Assembly: GCA_020160805.1 (NCBI GenBank)
Contig: JAIUPO010000007.1
Span: 84,835 to 148,834, forward strand
Reading direction: 5' to 3'
Length of the DNA: 64,000 bases
From: Actinomycetota bacterium
GTDB taxonomy: Bacteria; Actinomycetota; Actinomycetes; Actinomycetales; Dermatophilaceae
The stretch's first letter is position 1; every line of letters starts with the position of its first letter. This document shows, one piece after another, positions 1 to 8,916 of this stretch. The translations under genes were made by a program, and so were the position numbers. Under the pieces are notes generated by a model. That model did not search any database. It was not told the origin of the DNA and was given only the letters and a program-made list of their open reading frames with translations.

Positions 1-1
1 G

Positions 2-571
2 CCGCCATCGGCCCGCCGACTGCTCGCTCCGCAGGCTCCCGACGCGGCGCAGGTGCTCGCCGGGATCGGCCTCGCGTCAATGGCGGTCGCGACTTTCGCC
101 GTGCGCTCCGACGAGTGGCCTCCCGCGCCCGGCTCCGGCTTCCTGGTGCCGCCCATCGAGGGGCGCGCGATCAAGGCCAGCACCTTCAGCAGCGCGAAGT
201 GGGGGTGGCTCGCCGAGACCATCCCTGACCTCACCTATGTGCGCGCATCGCTGGGGCGCGCGGGCGAGGAGGCAATGCTGCAGCGATCGGATCGCGAGTT
301 GCTCGATTTCGCGTGGCGTGATCTCGGCGACATCCTCGGTGCCGATCGGCCGAGCCCGATCGCCACTCATGTCCAGCGGTGGGGCGGCGGACTGCCACAG
401 TATGCCGTGGGTCATCTCGACCGAATCGCCCTGCTGCGCAAAGAGATCGACGAGCTGCCCGGGGTGGAGGTGGCGGGGGCGGCATACGAAGGGGTCGGCA
501 TACCGGCGGTGATCGGGGGTGCGCGGGCCGCTGCCCAGCGCCTGCTCGGCGCCGCCGGGTTGAGAGACTGA
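2..571 (+). CDS. hemY: Coproporphyrinogen III oxidase (HemY/CgoX), C-terminal part
   Basis: FAD-dependent oxidase of the coproporphyrin-dependent heme route, converting coproporphyrinogen III to coproporphyrin III. The frame is open at the left edge of the window, so only about the last 189 residues are present. They contain the typical C-terminal half of the family: the GSGFLVP stretch, [10 protein letters not shown], a [10 protein letters not shown] segment, the [11 protein letters not shown] motif and the closing [17 protein letters not shown], which in this family contacts the FAD. It lies 4 bp upstream of chdC, the next enzyme of the same pathway, so the two are almost certainly cotranscribed. 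The N-terminal Rossmann motif is outside the window. Confidence 0.9.
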   Translation, partial: PPSARRLLAPQAPDAAQVLAGIGLASMAVATFAVRSDEWPPAPGSGFLVPPIEGRAIKASTFSSAKWGWLAETIPDLTYVRASLGRAGEEAMLQRSDRELLDFAWRDLGDILGADRPSPIATHVQRWGGGLPQYAVGHLDRIALLRKEIDELPGVEVAGAAYEGVGIPAVIGGARAAAQRLLGAAGLRD

Positions 572-575
572 GGCC

Positions 576-1292
576 ATGACCCGCCCCATCCCCGCCAAAC
601 CCACGCCCGCGCGCATGCGCGAGATCAACGACACGATCCGCTACGCGATGTGGTCGGTCTTTGCGGTCGAGACCCGGCTCGGGGAGGCCGACCGGGCGGC
701 ATACGCCGGCGAGGTGGAGGCGCTCTTCGCGGCCCTCGCAGCGGAGGGGGTGGTCGTGCGGGGGTTGTATGACGTGGCTGGTCTGCGCGCGGACGCTGAC
801 CTGATGATCTGGTGGCACGCGGAGCAGCCGGAGGCGCTGCAGTCGGCGTACCAGCGCTTCCTGCGCACCGGGCTCGGCGGGCACCTGAAGCCGGTGTGGT
901 CGCAGCTGGCGCTGCACCGGCCGGCGGAGTTCAACAAGAGCCACATTCCGGCCTTCCTCGCCGACGAGAACGCCCGGGCGTATGTCTGTGTGTATCCGTT
1001 TGTGCGGTCCTACGACTGGTATGTCCTCGAGGACGGCGAGCGGCGCGACATGTTGCGCGAGCACGGGCAGATGGCCCGCGACTATCCCGACGTGCGCGCC
1101 AACACGATCTCGTCCTTCGCGCTCGGTGATTACGAGTGGATCCTGGCCTTCGAGGCCGATGATTTGCACCGCATCGTGGACCTGATGCGCGAGCTTCGCG
1201 CCTCCCGCGCCCGCCTCCACGTGCGCGAGGAAACCCCCTTCTACACCGGCCCCCGCGTCACCCTCCCCGCCGCCGTGGCCGCGCTGCGGTAG
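576..1292 (+). CDS. chdC: Coproheme decarboxylase (ChdC/HemQ)
   Basis: Catalyses the last step of the actinobacterial heme pathway, the H2O2-dependent oxidative decarboxylation of coproheme to heme b. The 238-residue length is normal for the chlorite-dismutase-like family. His123, Tyr140 (in [11 protein letters not shown]) and His163 (in [10 protein letters not shown]) have the same mutual spacing (17 and 23 residues) as the distal His, catalytic Tyr and proximal heme-ligand His of the Corynebacterium diphtheriae enzyme. SFALGDYEW is the usual C-terminal family signature. The ATG follows a GAGG-containing leader and lies 4 bp after hemY. The start and the function are both secure. Confidence 0.95.
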   Translation: MTRPIPAKPTPARMREINDTIRYAMWSVFAVETRLGEADRAAYAGEVEALFAALAAEGVVVRGLYDVAGLRADADLMIWWHAEQPEALQSAYQRFLRTGLGGHLKPVWSQLALHRPAEFNKSHIPAFLADENARAYVCVYPFVRSYDWYVLEDGERRDMLREHGQMARDYPDVRANTISSFALGDYEWILAFEADDLHRIVDLMRELRASRARLHVREETPFYTGPRVTLPAAVAALR

Positions 1293-1294
1293 TT

Positions 1295-1372
1295 GCTCAT
1301 TTCTCTCCGGATGCCGAAAGTGTGCGGTTGACCCTGCTTTAGAGCAGGGGGTAAGCGCAGACTTCCCGGGGT
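1295..1372 (-). repeat. Dispersed palindromic repeat, copy A
   Basis: One of three related intergenic repeats (the others are at 2433-2506 and 13483-13557). Read on the minus strand it matches them closely: AAGTCTGCGCTT, then a CCCTGCT...AGCAGGG hairpin, then CGCACACTTTCGGCATCCGGAG and an A-rich tail. It starts 3 bp after the chdC stop codon, so it may act as a 3'-end hairpin. Confidence 0.8.
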
Positions 1373-1483
1373 TAGGCGAAGCGGCACCTGCGTTTTCCCC
1401 AGGCCCTGGCGCCCAAAACGGGCTGATCCACAGATTCTCGAACCCCCTGGTGATGGGGCGGCCCGGGCGTAAGGCTCGATGGC

Positions 1484-2404
1484 ATGACCTTAGAACTCGG
1501 AATCCATCTCTTCGACTTGGCCAGCGCTCAGCACGGCATGCTCACTACAGAGCAAGCCAATCGAGCCGGATATCGATCCTGGGCACTTGCCCGCTTGGTG
1601 AAGGCGGGAGAATTGCTCCATCCGGGTCGGGGTCTGTATGCCGTCCCCGCCCTCGTCGACCAAAGCGAACTCGCCTGGCATCGGCATTTGAGCGTCGGCG
1701 GGCTCTTGATGTATCCCGATGCTCTGCTGACGGGTGCATCCGCCCTGATCGCTCGGGACCTGCCCGTTTGGGGTGCCGATCTGACGCGACCGCGGCTGGT
1801 GCGGCCTCCCGACCGGTCCCGAGGCGCGACATTTCTGTGGATTCGTCCCAATCGCGGTTCGCAGCCGTCGGTCAGCGAGCTGGGGCCGACAGTCGGGGTC
1901 GCCGATGCGCTCGTCCAGCATGCGCTCGATTCGGGTGTCCAGGCTGGCGTGGTCAGCGCGGACGCGGCAATGCACGCCCGCCTCGTGACACCCGAGGACA
2001 TCCAGATCGCTGCCCAGCGGGTGGAGAATTGGCCGAAGGGCAGCCGAGCAAGATCTATGACCGGGTTGATGGATGGTCGGCGCGAGTCTGTGGCCGAATC
2101 CCTTGCGGGCGTGAGCTTCGCCATGCACGGGATCCTGGTCGAGCCTCAGGTCCGGCTTTACGACCCGAACGGCACTTTCGTCGCCAGAGTCGACTTCCTC
2201 ATTCCGGGCACGAATGTCGTCGTGGAAGTCGACGGTCGGCTCAAGTACGCGTCTGGGGATCCTCAGGTCCTCTGGGATGAGAAGCGTCGCGAAGACGCGA
2301 TCCGTCGACTTGGCTATGTCGTGGTCCGCCTTACGTGGGCTGACTTGATGAACCCTGAGGTCTTGATCGCCAAGGTGCGCGCGGCATTGGCCATGGCCGC
2401 CTAG
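1484..2404 (+). CDS. AbiEi-type antitoxin-domain / DUF559 nuclease-like protein
   Basis: A 306-residue two-part protein. Residues about 8-60 resemble the winged-helix domain of AbiEi-type antitoxins (LTTEQANRAGYRSWALARLV, then GRGLYAVP). The C-terminal 100 residues resemble the DUF559/Vsr-like PD-(D/E)xK nuclease fold: VDFLIPG, then VVVEVDGR as a degenerate E-x-K strand, an EKRREDAIRRLGY helix and VVRLTWADL. This architecture is common and uncharacterised in actinobacteria and is usually an orphan without the AbiEii toxin; none is seen here. It is AT-richer than its neighbours and lies between inverted copies A and B of a repeat, which hints at acquisition. No good ribosome-binding site precedes the ATG. 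Function unknown. Confidence 0.75.
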   Translation: MTLELGIHLFDLASAQHGMLTTEQANRAGYRSWALARLVKAGELLHPGRGLYAVPALVDQSELAWHRHLSVGGLLMYPDALLTGASALIARDLPVWGADLTRPRLVRPPDRSRGATFLWIRPNRGSQPSVSELGPTVGVADALVQHALDSGVQAGVVSADAAMHARLVTPEDIQIAAQRVENWPKGSRARSMTGLMDGRRESVAESLAGVSFAMHGILVEPQVRLYDPNGTFVARVDFLIPGTNVVVEVDGRLKYASGDPQVLWDEKRREDAIRRLGYVVVRLTWADLMNPEVLIAKVRAALAMAA

Positions 2405-2432
2405 CCCACGACTACTCCGCCGCTGCTTACCA

Positions 2433-2506
2433 CCGGAAGTCTGCGCTTTGCCCCTGCTCTAAAGCAGGGTTAAGTGCACACTTTCGGCATCCGGAGTAAA
2501 ATGAGC
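2433..2506 (+). repeat. Dispersed palindromic repeat, copy B
   Basis: Copy B of the three-member family, in inverted orientation to copy A. The core at 2437-2483 is an interrupted palindrome: AAGTCTGCGCTT pairs with AAGTGCACACTT, and CCCTGCTCT pairs with AAAGCAGGG. It is followed by TCGGCATCCGGAGTAAAATGAGC. It fills the gap between the convergent genes ending at 2404 (+) and 2507 (-). Confidence 0.8.
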
Positions 2507-2938
2507 TTACTCAGCCGGGCGCAGGGTGAGGCTGATGGAGTTGATGCAGTAGCGCAGGTCGGTGGGGGTGGCGTAGCCCTCGCCCTCGAAGACGTGGCCG
2601 AGGTGGGAGCCGCAGGTGGCGCAGCGGACTTCAACGCGCGGGCGGCCGGGGAGCGAGCGGTCCTCGATGTACTCCACGCTCTCACCCGCCAGCGGCGAGT
2701 AGAACGACGGCCAGCCGCAGTGGCTCTCGAACTTCGTGTCCGAGGTGAACAGCTCGGCGCCGCAGGCGCGGCAGGCATAGGTCCCGACCGTCTTGGTGTC
2801 GGTGTATTCGCCGGTGAATGGCCGCTCGGTGCCGGCCTGGCGGAGCACGGCATACTCCTGCGGGCTCAACTGCTCGCGCCACTGCTCGTCGGTGCGCGTG
2901 ACGTCATACTCCCGGTCGCTGTGCAAGGTGCCCATCAC
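2507..2938 (-). CDS. msrB: Peptide-methionine (R)-S-oxide reductase MsrB
   Basis: Reduces methionine-R-sulfoxide in proteins with thioredoxin as donor. The 143-residue protein has both zinc CxxC pairs (Cys56/Cys59 and Cys106/Cys109), the HCGWPSFY motif with Cys74, the RCATCGSHLGHVFEG block and the catalytic Cys131 in RYCINS. The start could be either of two consecutive ATGs (2938 or 2935). The gene begins inside the 3' end of the upstream nucleotidyltransferase gene, a roughly 35-bp overlap that suggests translational coupling. msrB also lies near chdC in mycobacteria, so this is an old neighbourhood interrupted here by the AbiEi/DUF559 gene. Confidence 0.95.
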   Translation of the reverse strand: MMGTLHSDREYDVTRTDEQWREQLSPQEYAVLRQAGTERPFTGEYTDTKTVGTYACRACGAELFTSDTKFESHCGWPSFYSPLAGESVEYIEDRSLPGRPRVEVRCATCGSHLGHVFEGEGYATPTDLRYCINSISLTLRPAE

Positions 2939-3518
2939 TCGATTCTGGCATGCAATCGATGTCCCGCCCCCCGGCGAGATCGCCGCACTCGACCAGCAGC
3001 AACTCCGGCGTGGCCGCGAGATATGCCCGCCCGCCCGCGTCGCCTGTCAGGGTCGCCCGCATCGCGGCGAAGTGGTCGCGACCAAGGAGCACCGGGTGCC
3101 CGACGTGCCCGTTGTATGCCGCCCGCGCCAGCGCCGCTGTCCCGGCACCTGCGCGCCCCGCGACCCGGGCGACGACCTCGGGTCCGACATCCGGCAGGTC
3201 GACCAGGTGCAGCATGACCTGGTCAACCTCCAGGTCAAGCGCGAGATCGAGCGCCGCTCGCGTCGAGGCGCTCATCCCTTCGGACCAGTCCGGCACGGGT
3301 ACGGCGATGACCCCGTCCGGCGGCAGCACCTTGGCAGCACCCATGCACACCGCCACCGCATCGCAGCCCCCGACAGCCAGCGCCGCGATCGCCCCGCGCA
3401 ACCAGGCGCCATCGGCCGCCAAGATCTTCGGGCCACCGAAGCGCCGTCCAGCGCCCGCGGCCAGCACGACGCCGAGGCGCCGGGGCGATGGCGGGGGAGC
3501 GGGCGGCATACGCCCCAT
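2904..3518 (-). CDS. MobA-like NTP transferase (MocA-type)
   Basis: Nucleotidyltransferase of the MobA/MocA fold, which in related proteins transfers CMP or GMP to molybdopterin. The signature LGVVLAAGAGRRFGGPK opens the domain, and LVDLPDVGPEVV carries the metal-binding aspartate region. GHPVLLG is the usual late motif. I start it at the ATG at 3518 (about 204 residues) because the longer frame would run into the divergent gene starting at 3580; an ATG at 3509 is equally possible. No molybdenum-cofactor or molybdoenzyme genes are nearby, so the substrate cannot be inferred from context. Confidence 0.8.
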   Translation of the reverse strand: MGRMPPAPPPSPRRLGVVLAAGAGRRFGGPKILAADGAWLRGAIAALAVGGCDAVAVCMGAAKVLPPDGVIAVPVPDWSEGMSASTRAALDLALDLEVDQVMLHLVDLPDVGPEVVARVAGRAGAGTAALARAAYNGHVGHPVLLGRDHFAAMRATLTGDAGGRAYLAATPELLLVECGDLAGGRDIDCMPESSDGHLAQRPGV

Positions 3519-3579
3519 TGTGGTCGTCACCTCCGCAACGACGGACAAGGTGAGCGCGAGAACCTGAGACGATGACTCG

Positions 3580-4746
3580 GTGAGCAGGAAGGCAGTGGCC
3601 GTCAAGGCGGCGATCGGGGCTGCGGCGGTGGGCAGTTCGGCGGCCGCCGGCACCGCAGCGGCCTCCTTGACCGCGGCGGCCTACTTCGCGCGTCGGGTGC
3701 TCACCCCGGACCGCCGGCGCCCCGATGACGTCGAACTGCTCGAGACCGGCGTCGACGATGTGGTCTTCGCCGAGAGCCCGGAGGCGGACGTGCCGGGCAG
3801 GTATGGCGTGTGGCTGGAAGGCGGACGCGGGCACCTGCGCGTGGGCGAGATCCTCGAGCACGACACCACCGCCAAGACCGTCCGGCGGCGGATCATCTCG
3901 CGCGATTACGGCATCTTGCGGCCCGGCCCTGCGCGCTGGAATGGCTATTACTACTACGCCCCACCGGAGATCAGCCTCGGCCTCGCCACTCAACATGTCC
4001 ACGTCCTGAGCGATCTCGGGCCGATGCCCGCGTGGGTCGTGCCGGGTATGGGCGATGGCTCTCAGTGGGCGATCCTCGTCCACGGGCGCGGGGCCCGCCG
4101 CGAGGAAACCGTCCGAGCCATCTCACCGGTGCTGGCCGCCCGGCATACCGTCCTGGTCCCCAGCTATCGCAATGACGAAGGCGCACCGAGCGGACCGGAC
4201 GGTCGATACAACCTTGGCCTGTCGGAGTGGCGTGATATCGAGGCGGCCATCGCGTATGCCGTGGAGCGCGGCGCCACCGAGGTCGCGCTGATCGGCTGGT
4301 CGATGGGCGGGGCCATCGTGCTGCAATTGCTCGCCCGATCGCCGCTCGCGTCCGTCGTGAGCAAGGTGATTCTCGACGGCCCTGTCGTGGACTGGAATGA
4401 CGTCCTGGCCCACCACGCCCGCGCCCACGGGGTGCCGGAGCGGGTCGGGGGCCTGAGTCGCACGATCATGGGAAAGCGCTGGTCGCGGCGTCTGGTCGGG
4501 GTGCACGAGTCCGTCGATGTCGCCAAGACCAATTGGGTGGCCCGGGCGGCCGAGTTGCACCACCCGATCCTGCTCATCCACAGCCACGATGACGAATTCG
4601 TCCCGGTTGGACCGTCCGAGGCACTCGCCGAGGCGCGGCCCGATCTGGTCACCTTCGTGCCGTGGGAGCAGGCGCGGCATTGCAAGGAGTGGAACACCGA
4701 TCCGCTGCGGTGGGAGTCCGAGGTCGCGGCCTACCTGCGGCGCTGA
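3580..4746 (+). CDS. Membrane-anchored alpha/beta hydrolase
   Basis: A 388-residue alpha/beta hydrolase starting at GTG. Residues about 6-36 form an alanine-rich hydrophobic segment that would anchor the protein, leaving the catalytic domain probably outside the membrane. The triad is visible: nucleophile Ser241 in GWSMGGA, an acidic residue at Asp337/338 in HSHDDEFVP and His367 in ARHCKEWN. HGRGARREE (about 168-176) is the oxyanion-hole loop. A YYYY run near residue 123 is unusual. The family is broad (esterases, peptidases, lipases) and the substrate is unknown. Confidence 0.85.
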   Translation: MSRKAVAVKAAIGAAAVGSSAAAGTAAASLTAAAYFARRVLTPDRRRPDDVELLETGVDDVVFAESPEADVPGRYGVWLEGGRGHLRVGEILEHDTTAKTVRRRIISRDYGILRPGPARWNGYYYYAPPEISLGLATQHVHVLSDLGPMPAWVVPGMGDGSQWAILVHGRGARREETVRAISPVLAARHTVLVPSYRNDEGAPSGPDGRYNLGLSEWRDIEAAIAYAVERGATEVALIGWSMGGAIVLQLLARSPLASVVSKVILDGPVVDWNDVLAHHARAHGVPERVGGLSRTIMGKRWSRRLVGVHESVDVAKTNWVARAAELHHPILLIHSHDDEFVPVGPSEALAEARPDLVTFVPWEQARHCKEWNTDPLRWESEVAAYLRR

Positions 4747-4779
4747 TCCTCGACCTCGCGACGCCAAAAACTCGTCAGC

Positions 4780-5484
4780 TCAGCGCGCCCACAACCCCAG
4801 CAGCGTCCCGTCCGACTCCACCAAATGTCTTAACCTCATGTCGAGCGTGAAGTCCGTGCCGTGCGCGATTCGAGGCCCACCCCCGCCGACCAACTGCGGC
4901 ACCCAGGTCAGGGCCAGCTCATCGATCAGCCCGCGACGCAGCAGCTCGGCGTGCACGCGCGGCCCGCCCTCGGTGAGGATTCGTCGATGGCCGTGCTGCT
5001 GCAGGCGCACCAGCACCTGCGCCACATCGACCTGCCCGGCCCCGACCGTCCAGACATGCTCCTCGCCGAGCAGCTCCCGCGCCTGTGCCAGCCGCTTCGG
5101 CTCCGCGCCCTCCACCGTCACCAGGATGGCCAACCCCTGCTGGACGGGTTCGGACAGCCAGCCACGGGGGATCAGGCAGCGAGTGCTTAAGCCTACGAGG
5201 GGCTTGGTGCCGGCGGACGGCCCATACCCCTCCGCCTCCAGGGTGGCCGCCCCGACCACGACCACATCCGCGAGCTCGCGATTGAGGTCGAAGACCACCT
5301 TGTCCGCGGCATTGTTGATCGAACCCGTCAAGCCGTCGGCACCCGTTCCGGCCCCATCCAGGGTCGCGACGAAGTTGCTGCGCACCGCACCCGACTCGGG
5401 GAAGGAGTACAACTGCCGGAGCAGGGCGTCATCGGCGGCGGCACCAGGCGTCATACCCGGCAGATCGGAGGAGAGCAGGCGCAT
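4780..5484 (-). CDS. Pyrimidine reductase family protein (RibD C-terminal domain)
   Basis: A 234-residue protein with the dihydrofolate-reductase-like fold of the RibD reductase domain. Visible features are VRSNFVATLDGA near residue 35, the VVVGAATLEAEGYGP segment, the RILTEGGPRVHAELL loop that binds NADPH in the family, and LIDELALTWVPQLVGGGGPR. Actinobacterial stand-alone copies are usually annotated as pyrimidine reductase; the real substrate, riboflavin precursor or other, is not known. There is no deaminase domain and no riboflavin operon nearby. It is divergent from the PPK2 gene. Confidence 0.85.
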   Translation of the reverse strand: MRLLSSDLPGMTPGAAADDALLRQLYSFPESGAVRSNFVATLDGAGTGADGLTGSINNAADKVVFDLNRELADVVVVGAATLEAEGYGPSAGTKPLVGLSTRCLIPRGWLSEPVQQGLAILVTVEGAEPKRLAQARELLGEEHVWTVGAGQVDVAQVLVRLQQHGHRRILTEGGPRVHAELLRRGLIDELALTWVPQLVGGGGPRIAHGTDFTLDMRLRHLVESDGTLLGLWAR

Positions 5485-5522
5485 GCGGTCAGTCTGCGGG
5501 ACGGACCTGCCATGATGCCTGC

Positions 5523-6587
5523 ATGGCCAAGGACAAAAAGAGTAAGAAGAAGGACAAGAAGAGTAAGAAGGCGGCCAAGGAACTCGAGGTCATCGCCAAG
5601 GACCTGGCCCAGCGCAAGGCTGTGCGCAACGCCAAGAAGGCGAAGGACGCGAAGATCAAGGTCGCTGCGGAGAAGGTCGCCGAGGTCGTGGCGCCCAAGG
5701 CGTCCGACGCACCCAATCCGTTCGACCTCGCCGACGCCCTCCGCGCTGGCCCCGGCTTCGTGCTCACCGATCTCGACACCTCATCGACACCCGGCTTTGA
5801 CGGCAGCCGCGAGGAGGCCGAGGCCCTCATGGGCCCGCTGGCCGAGCAGGTCGCCGACCTGCAGGAGCGGTTGTATGCCGAGGCGAAAGCCGGCGGGAAG
5901 CGCTCGGTTCTCTTGGTCATCCAGGGCATGGACACCTCCGGCAAGGGCGGCATCATGCGCCATGTCGTCGGCGCGGCCGACCCGCAGGGCGTGGACATCA
6001 CCGCCTTCAAGGCCCCGACGAAGGAAGAGCGGGCCCACCCCTTCCTCTGGCGGATCCGCAATGCCCTTCCCGAGCCGGGCATCATCGGCGTCTTCGATCG
6101 CAGTCACTACGAGGATGTGCTCATCGTCCGTGTCCATGACCTGGTGCCGCGGACGCAGTGGGCTCGCCGCTATGCGCAGATCAATGCCTTCGAAAAGCAG
6201 GTCGTGGCGTCCGGGACGACCGTGATCAAGGTGATGCTCGACATCTCCCGGGACGAGCAGAAGGCCCGGCTCGCCGAGCGACTCGCCAATCCGGAGAAGC
6301 ATTGGAAGTTCAACCCGGGCGATCTCGACGAGCGCGCCTACTGGGATGACTACATGCAGGCCTATCAGGCTGCCATCGACAAGTGCTCCACCGACGAGGC
6401 GCCCTGGTATGTCGTGCCGGCGGACCGCAAATGGTATGCCCGCCTGGCCGTGATGAACCTGCTGCTCAACGCGCTGCAGGGCCTTGACCCGCAGTGGCCG
6501 GCCGCCGAATTCGACGTCGCCGAACAGCAGCGTCGGCTCGAGGAGGACGTCCAGAAGTCGGCCGACGAGGACTCAACGTCTAGCTGA
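5523..6587 (+). CDS. ppk2: Polyphosphate kinase 2 family protein
   Basis: Transfers phosphate between inorganic polyphosphate and a nucleotide. The P-loop is at residues 135-143 (GMDTSGKGG) and the Walker B-like motif VFDRSHYED follows with Asp192. RKWYARLAVMNLL near the C-terminus is also family-typical. The N-terminal 60 residues are lysine/alanine-rich; they begin with a KDKKSKK heptapeptide encoded by a 21-bp tandem duplication (5529-5549 and 5550-5570) and may bind polyphosphate. The stop codon overlaps the convergent aidB-like gene by 8 bp. Whether it makes ATP/GTP or consumes it cannot be told from sequence alone. Confidence 0.92.
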   Translation: MAKDKKSKKKDKKSKKAAKELEVIAKDLAQRKAVRNAKKAKDAKIKVAAEKVAEVVAPKASDAPNPFDLADALRAGPGFVLTDLDTSSTPGFDGSREEAEALMGPLAEQVADLQERLYAEAKAGGKRSVLLVIQGMDTSGKGGIMRHVVGAADPQGVDITAFKAPTKEERAHPFLWRIRNALPEPGIIGVFDRSHYEDVLIVRVHDLVPRTQWARRYAQINAFEKQVVASGTTVIKVMLDISRDEQKARLAERLANPEKHWKFNPGDLDERAYWDDYMQAYQAAIDKCSTDEAPWYVVPADRKWYARLAVMNLLLNALQGLDPQWPAAEFDVAEQQRRLEEDVQKSADEDSTSS

Positions 6588-8229
6588 GGTCCACGCCTGC
6601 GGGCGTGCGACTGAGCACAGCCGGGGCGGCGGAGCGCACCACATCAGCGGGCAAGGTCCCAAAGGTGGCGCCCCGCTCTCCGGCGATCCGCGTCGCGACG
6701 AAGGCCTGCGCCACGGGCGCCTCGGCATACCTCACCATCAGGCTCGCCTGCAGGGTGAGGGCGAGGTCCTCGACGCCTCGGCGGGCGATCAGTGGGGCAT
6801 CGACATCAAGGGCCCCGCCGGCCATCGGCTCGATCCGGTCAATGGCGGAGTCCAGTCGGGCATCGAAACCGCGCGCCAGCGTGGCCTCCTTGGCCAGCGC
6901 CGCCAGCGAGGCCGGCTCGCGGGCGATGGCGCGCAGCACGTCGAGGGCGTTGACATTGCCCGAGCCCTCCCAGATCGAGTTCAGCGGAGCCTCGCGGAGC
7001 AGGCGCGCCATGCCGTTCTCCTCGACATAGCCCAGCCCGCCCAGGCATTCCAGCGCCTCGGCCACCATCGGCGTCGCGCGCTTGCACACCCAGAACTTGC
7101 CCAGCGCCACCGCCAACCGCGCGAAATCGTCCTCGCCTTCATCGACGGCGTGGGCCAGGCGCATCGCGAGCAGGGTGGCGGCCTCGGACTCCAGCGCGAG
7201 ATCGGTCAGGACGTTGCGCATCAGGGGCGCATCGAGCAGGCGCGTCCCGAAGGCGCTGCGGTATGCCGTGTGGTGCACCGCCCGCACGAGCGCCGCGCGC
7301 ATCGTCGCCGCGGATCCGAGGACGCAGTCGAGCCGGGTCGCGGAGACCATCTCGATGATCGTCGCAATCCCACGGCCGGGCTCGCCGAGCGGCGTCGCCC
7401 AGGTGTCCTCGAACTCGACCTCGGAGGAGGCATTGGCGCGATTTCCCAGCTTGTCCTTCAGCCGCTGGATCGCAAAGGGATTGCGCGTGCCGTCGGGCAG
7501 GACGCGGGGGAGCAGGAAGCAGGTCAGCCCGGCGGGGGCCTGCGCGAGCACGAGGAAGCCATCGCTCATCGGCGCTGAACAGAACCATTTATGACCCCGC
7601 AGCCGGTGGCTTTGCTCTCCAAGCGGGCCGCTGGCGTCCGGCGTCGCGGTGGTGGTGTTGGCGCGGACATCGGAGCCGCCTTGCTTCTCGGTCATGCCCA
7701 TGCCGACGAGGGCACCGGGCTTGGCATCGATCGACGTCAGCTGCGGGTCGTAGGCACGGGACGCCAGCTTGGGGAGCCAGGTCCCGCGAGCCTGTGGGTC
7801 GCGGGCGAGGACGGACGCGGCGGCATACGTCATGGACACCGGGCACAGGTGCCCCGCCTCGACCTGGCCCCAGACGTAGAAGCCGGCCGCCCGCGCCAGG
7901 TGCGCGCCGCTGCCCGCCGGCCGAGTCCACGGCTCGGCCGTGAGTCCGTGCCCCACGGCCACCGTCATGAGCTGGTGGTATGCCGGGTGGTAGTCGACCT
8001 CGTCTACCCGCCGGCCCCGCGCGTCGTGGCTGCGCAGCACCGGGGGAGCGGTGTCGGCCTGAACGCCCCAGGTCAGGGCCTGCTCCGCGCCGGCCTGCGC
8101 TCCGAGTTGATGGACATCCGCGGTCGGGGCACCCCACCGGGCGGTGGCCTCCATCAGGGTTGAGTCGGTGCGGAAGAGGTCGTCCCCGCCATAGACCGGG
8201 CTTTGGTTGAACACCTCATGGGTCGGCAT
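6580..8229 (-). CDS. aidB: AidB-like acyl-CoA dehydrogenase
   Basis: A 549-residue flavoprotein of the AidB branch of acyl-CoA dehydrogenases, close to the 541 residues of E. coli AidB, a protein induced in the adaptive response to alkylation. It starts with the family-typical THEVFNQSP. GMGMTEKQGGSDVRANT is the AidB version of the FAD/substrate motif. Glu421 in SIWEGSGN corresponds to the acyl-CoA dehydrogenase catalytic glutamate. I place the start at the ATG at 8229 because the open frame continues upstream only through a divergent gene. The ogt and tag genes about 7.5 kb away support a role in alkylation tolerance, though isovaleryl-CoA dehydrogenase activity is also reported in this family. 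Confidence 0.88.
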   Translation of the reverse strand: MPTHEVFNQSPVYGGDDLFRTDSTLMEATARWGAPTADVHQLGAQAGAEQALTWGVQADTAPPVLRSHDARGRRVDEVDYHPAYHQLMTVAVGHGLTAEPWTRPAGSGAHLARAAGFYVWGQVEAGHLCPVSMTYAAASVLARDPQARGTWLPKLASRAYDPQLTSIDAKPGALVGMGMTEKQGGSDVRANTTTATPDASGPLGEQSHRLRGHKWFCSAPMSDGFLVLAQAPAGLTCFLLPRVLPDGTRNPFAIQRLKDKLGNRANASSEVEFEDTWATPLGEPGRGIATIIEMVSATRLDCVLGSAATMRAALVRAVHHTAYRSAFGTRLLDAPLMRNVLTDLALESEAATLLAMRLAHAVDEGEDDFARLAVALGKFWVCKRATPMVAEALECLGGLGYVEENGMARLLREAPLNSIWEGSGNVNALDVLRAIAREPASLAALAKEATLARGFDARLDSAIDRIEPMAGGALDVDAPLIARRGVEDLALTLQASLMVRYAEAPVAQAFVATRIAGERGATFGTLPADVVRSAAPAVLSRTPAGVDLS

Positions 8230-8320
8230 GCGCGTGAGGATACGTCTGCGCGTCGGGCCGCCCGTGAGTGGAGTAGCGCGACTCACGCCCTGCCGTCGCC
8301 GCGCGAGGAGACTGCTCGGC

Positions 8321-8848
8321 ATGAGCATCCGCCGATATGCCGCCGCCGTTCTGGCCGCCGCCCTGGTCCCCGCTCTGGCCGGCTGTGGGAATTTCATCAC
8401 CACGGAGATCGTCGGCATGGTCGGGGTGACGGCCGATGCCGAGGGTCGCCCGGTGGTCATCGTTGCGCCCTGTGGCGCCGCGATCGACCGGGTGCATGTC
8501 GTCGAACTGCTCGATCGCTCGAAAGTCAATGAGCAGGAGACCAATCCGGTGCTGCTCGAACTGGCCCGATCTTCGGCGAATACCGGTTCGACCACGCTCG
8601 ACCTGGCTGCGCCCGGCGAGTGGACCCCGCAGGGCGCCTTCGATCCGGCCGCCCAGGCCGCGGTCGTCATCGGCGCCGCCTCCAGCACCAAAGACCAAAG
8701 TGCCACTCCAGTCCAGGTGACGACGGCGCAGTATGCCGATCTCGACGCCTCCCACGTCCGGGTGCGGGAGGACGAGGTGTGGACGCGCGTGGACTTTGAT
8801 GCTCTGGCGTGCCGTCGGGATGCGTGGCCGACGGTGACCAGATCGTGA
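8321..8848 (+). CDS. Putative lipoprotein
   Basis: A 175-residue protein with a clear lipoprotein signal: MSIRR, a hydrophobic alanine-rich segment and the lipobox ALAGC with Cys22 as the modified residue. The start at 8321 is preceded by GAGGAG at a good distance; longer versions of the frame would overlap the aidB-like gene and lack a signal peptide. The mature part has no motif I recognise. It is predicted to be anchored to the outer face of the membrane. Function unknown. Confidence 0.75.
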   Translation: MSIRRYAAAVLAAALVPALAGCGNFITTEIVGMVGVTADAEGRPVVIVAPCGAAIDRVHVVELLDRSKVNEQETNPVLLELARSSANTGSTTLDLAAPGEWTPQGAFDPAAQAAVVIGAASSTKDQSATPVQVTTAQYADLDASHVRVREDEVWTRVDFDALACRRDAWPTVTRS

Positions 8849-8916
8849 ACTTTCCGGTGCCCGCGCCCCGCCGTGTCGGTCACAGCAATCACACACGTCA
8901 CAGTTACCGTTGAGAC

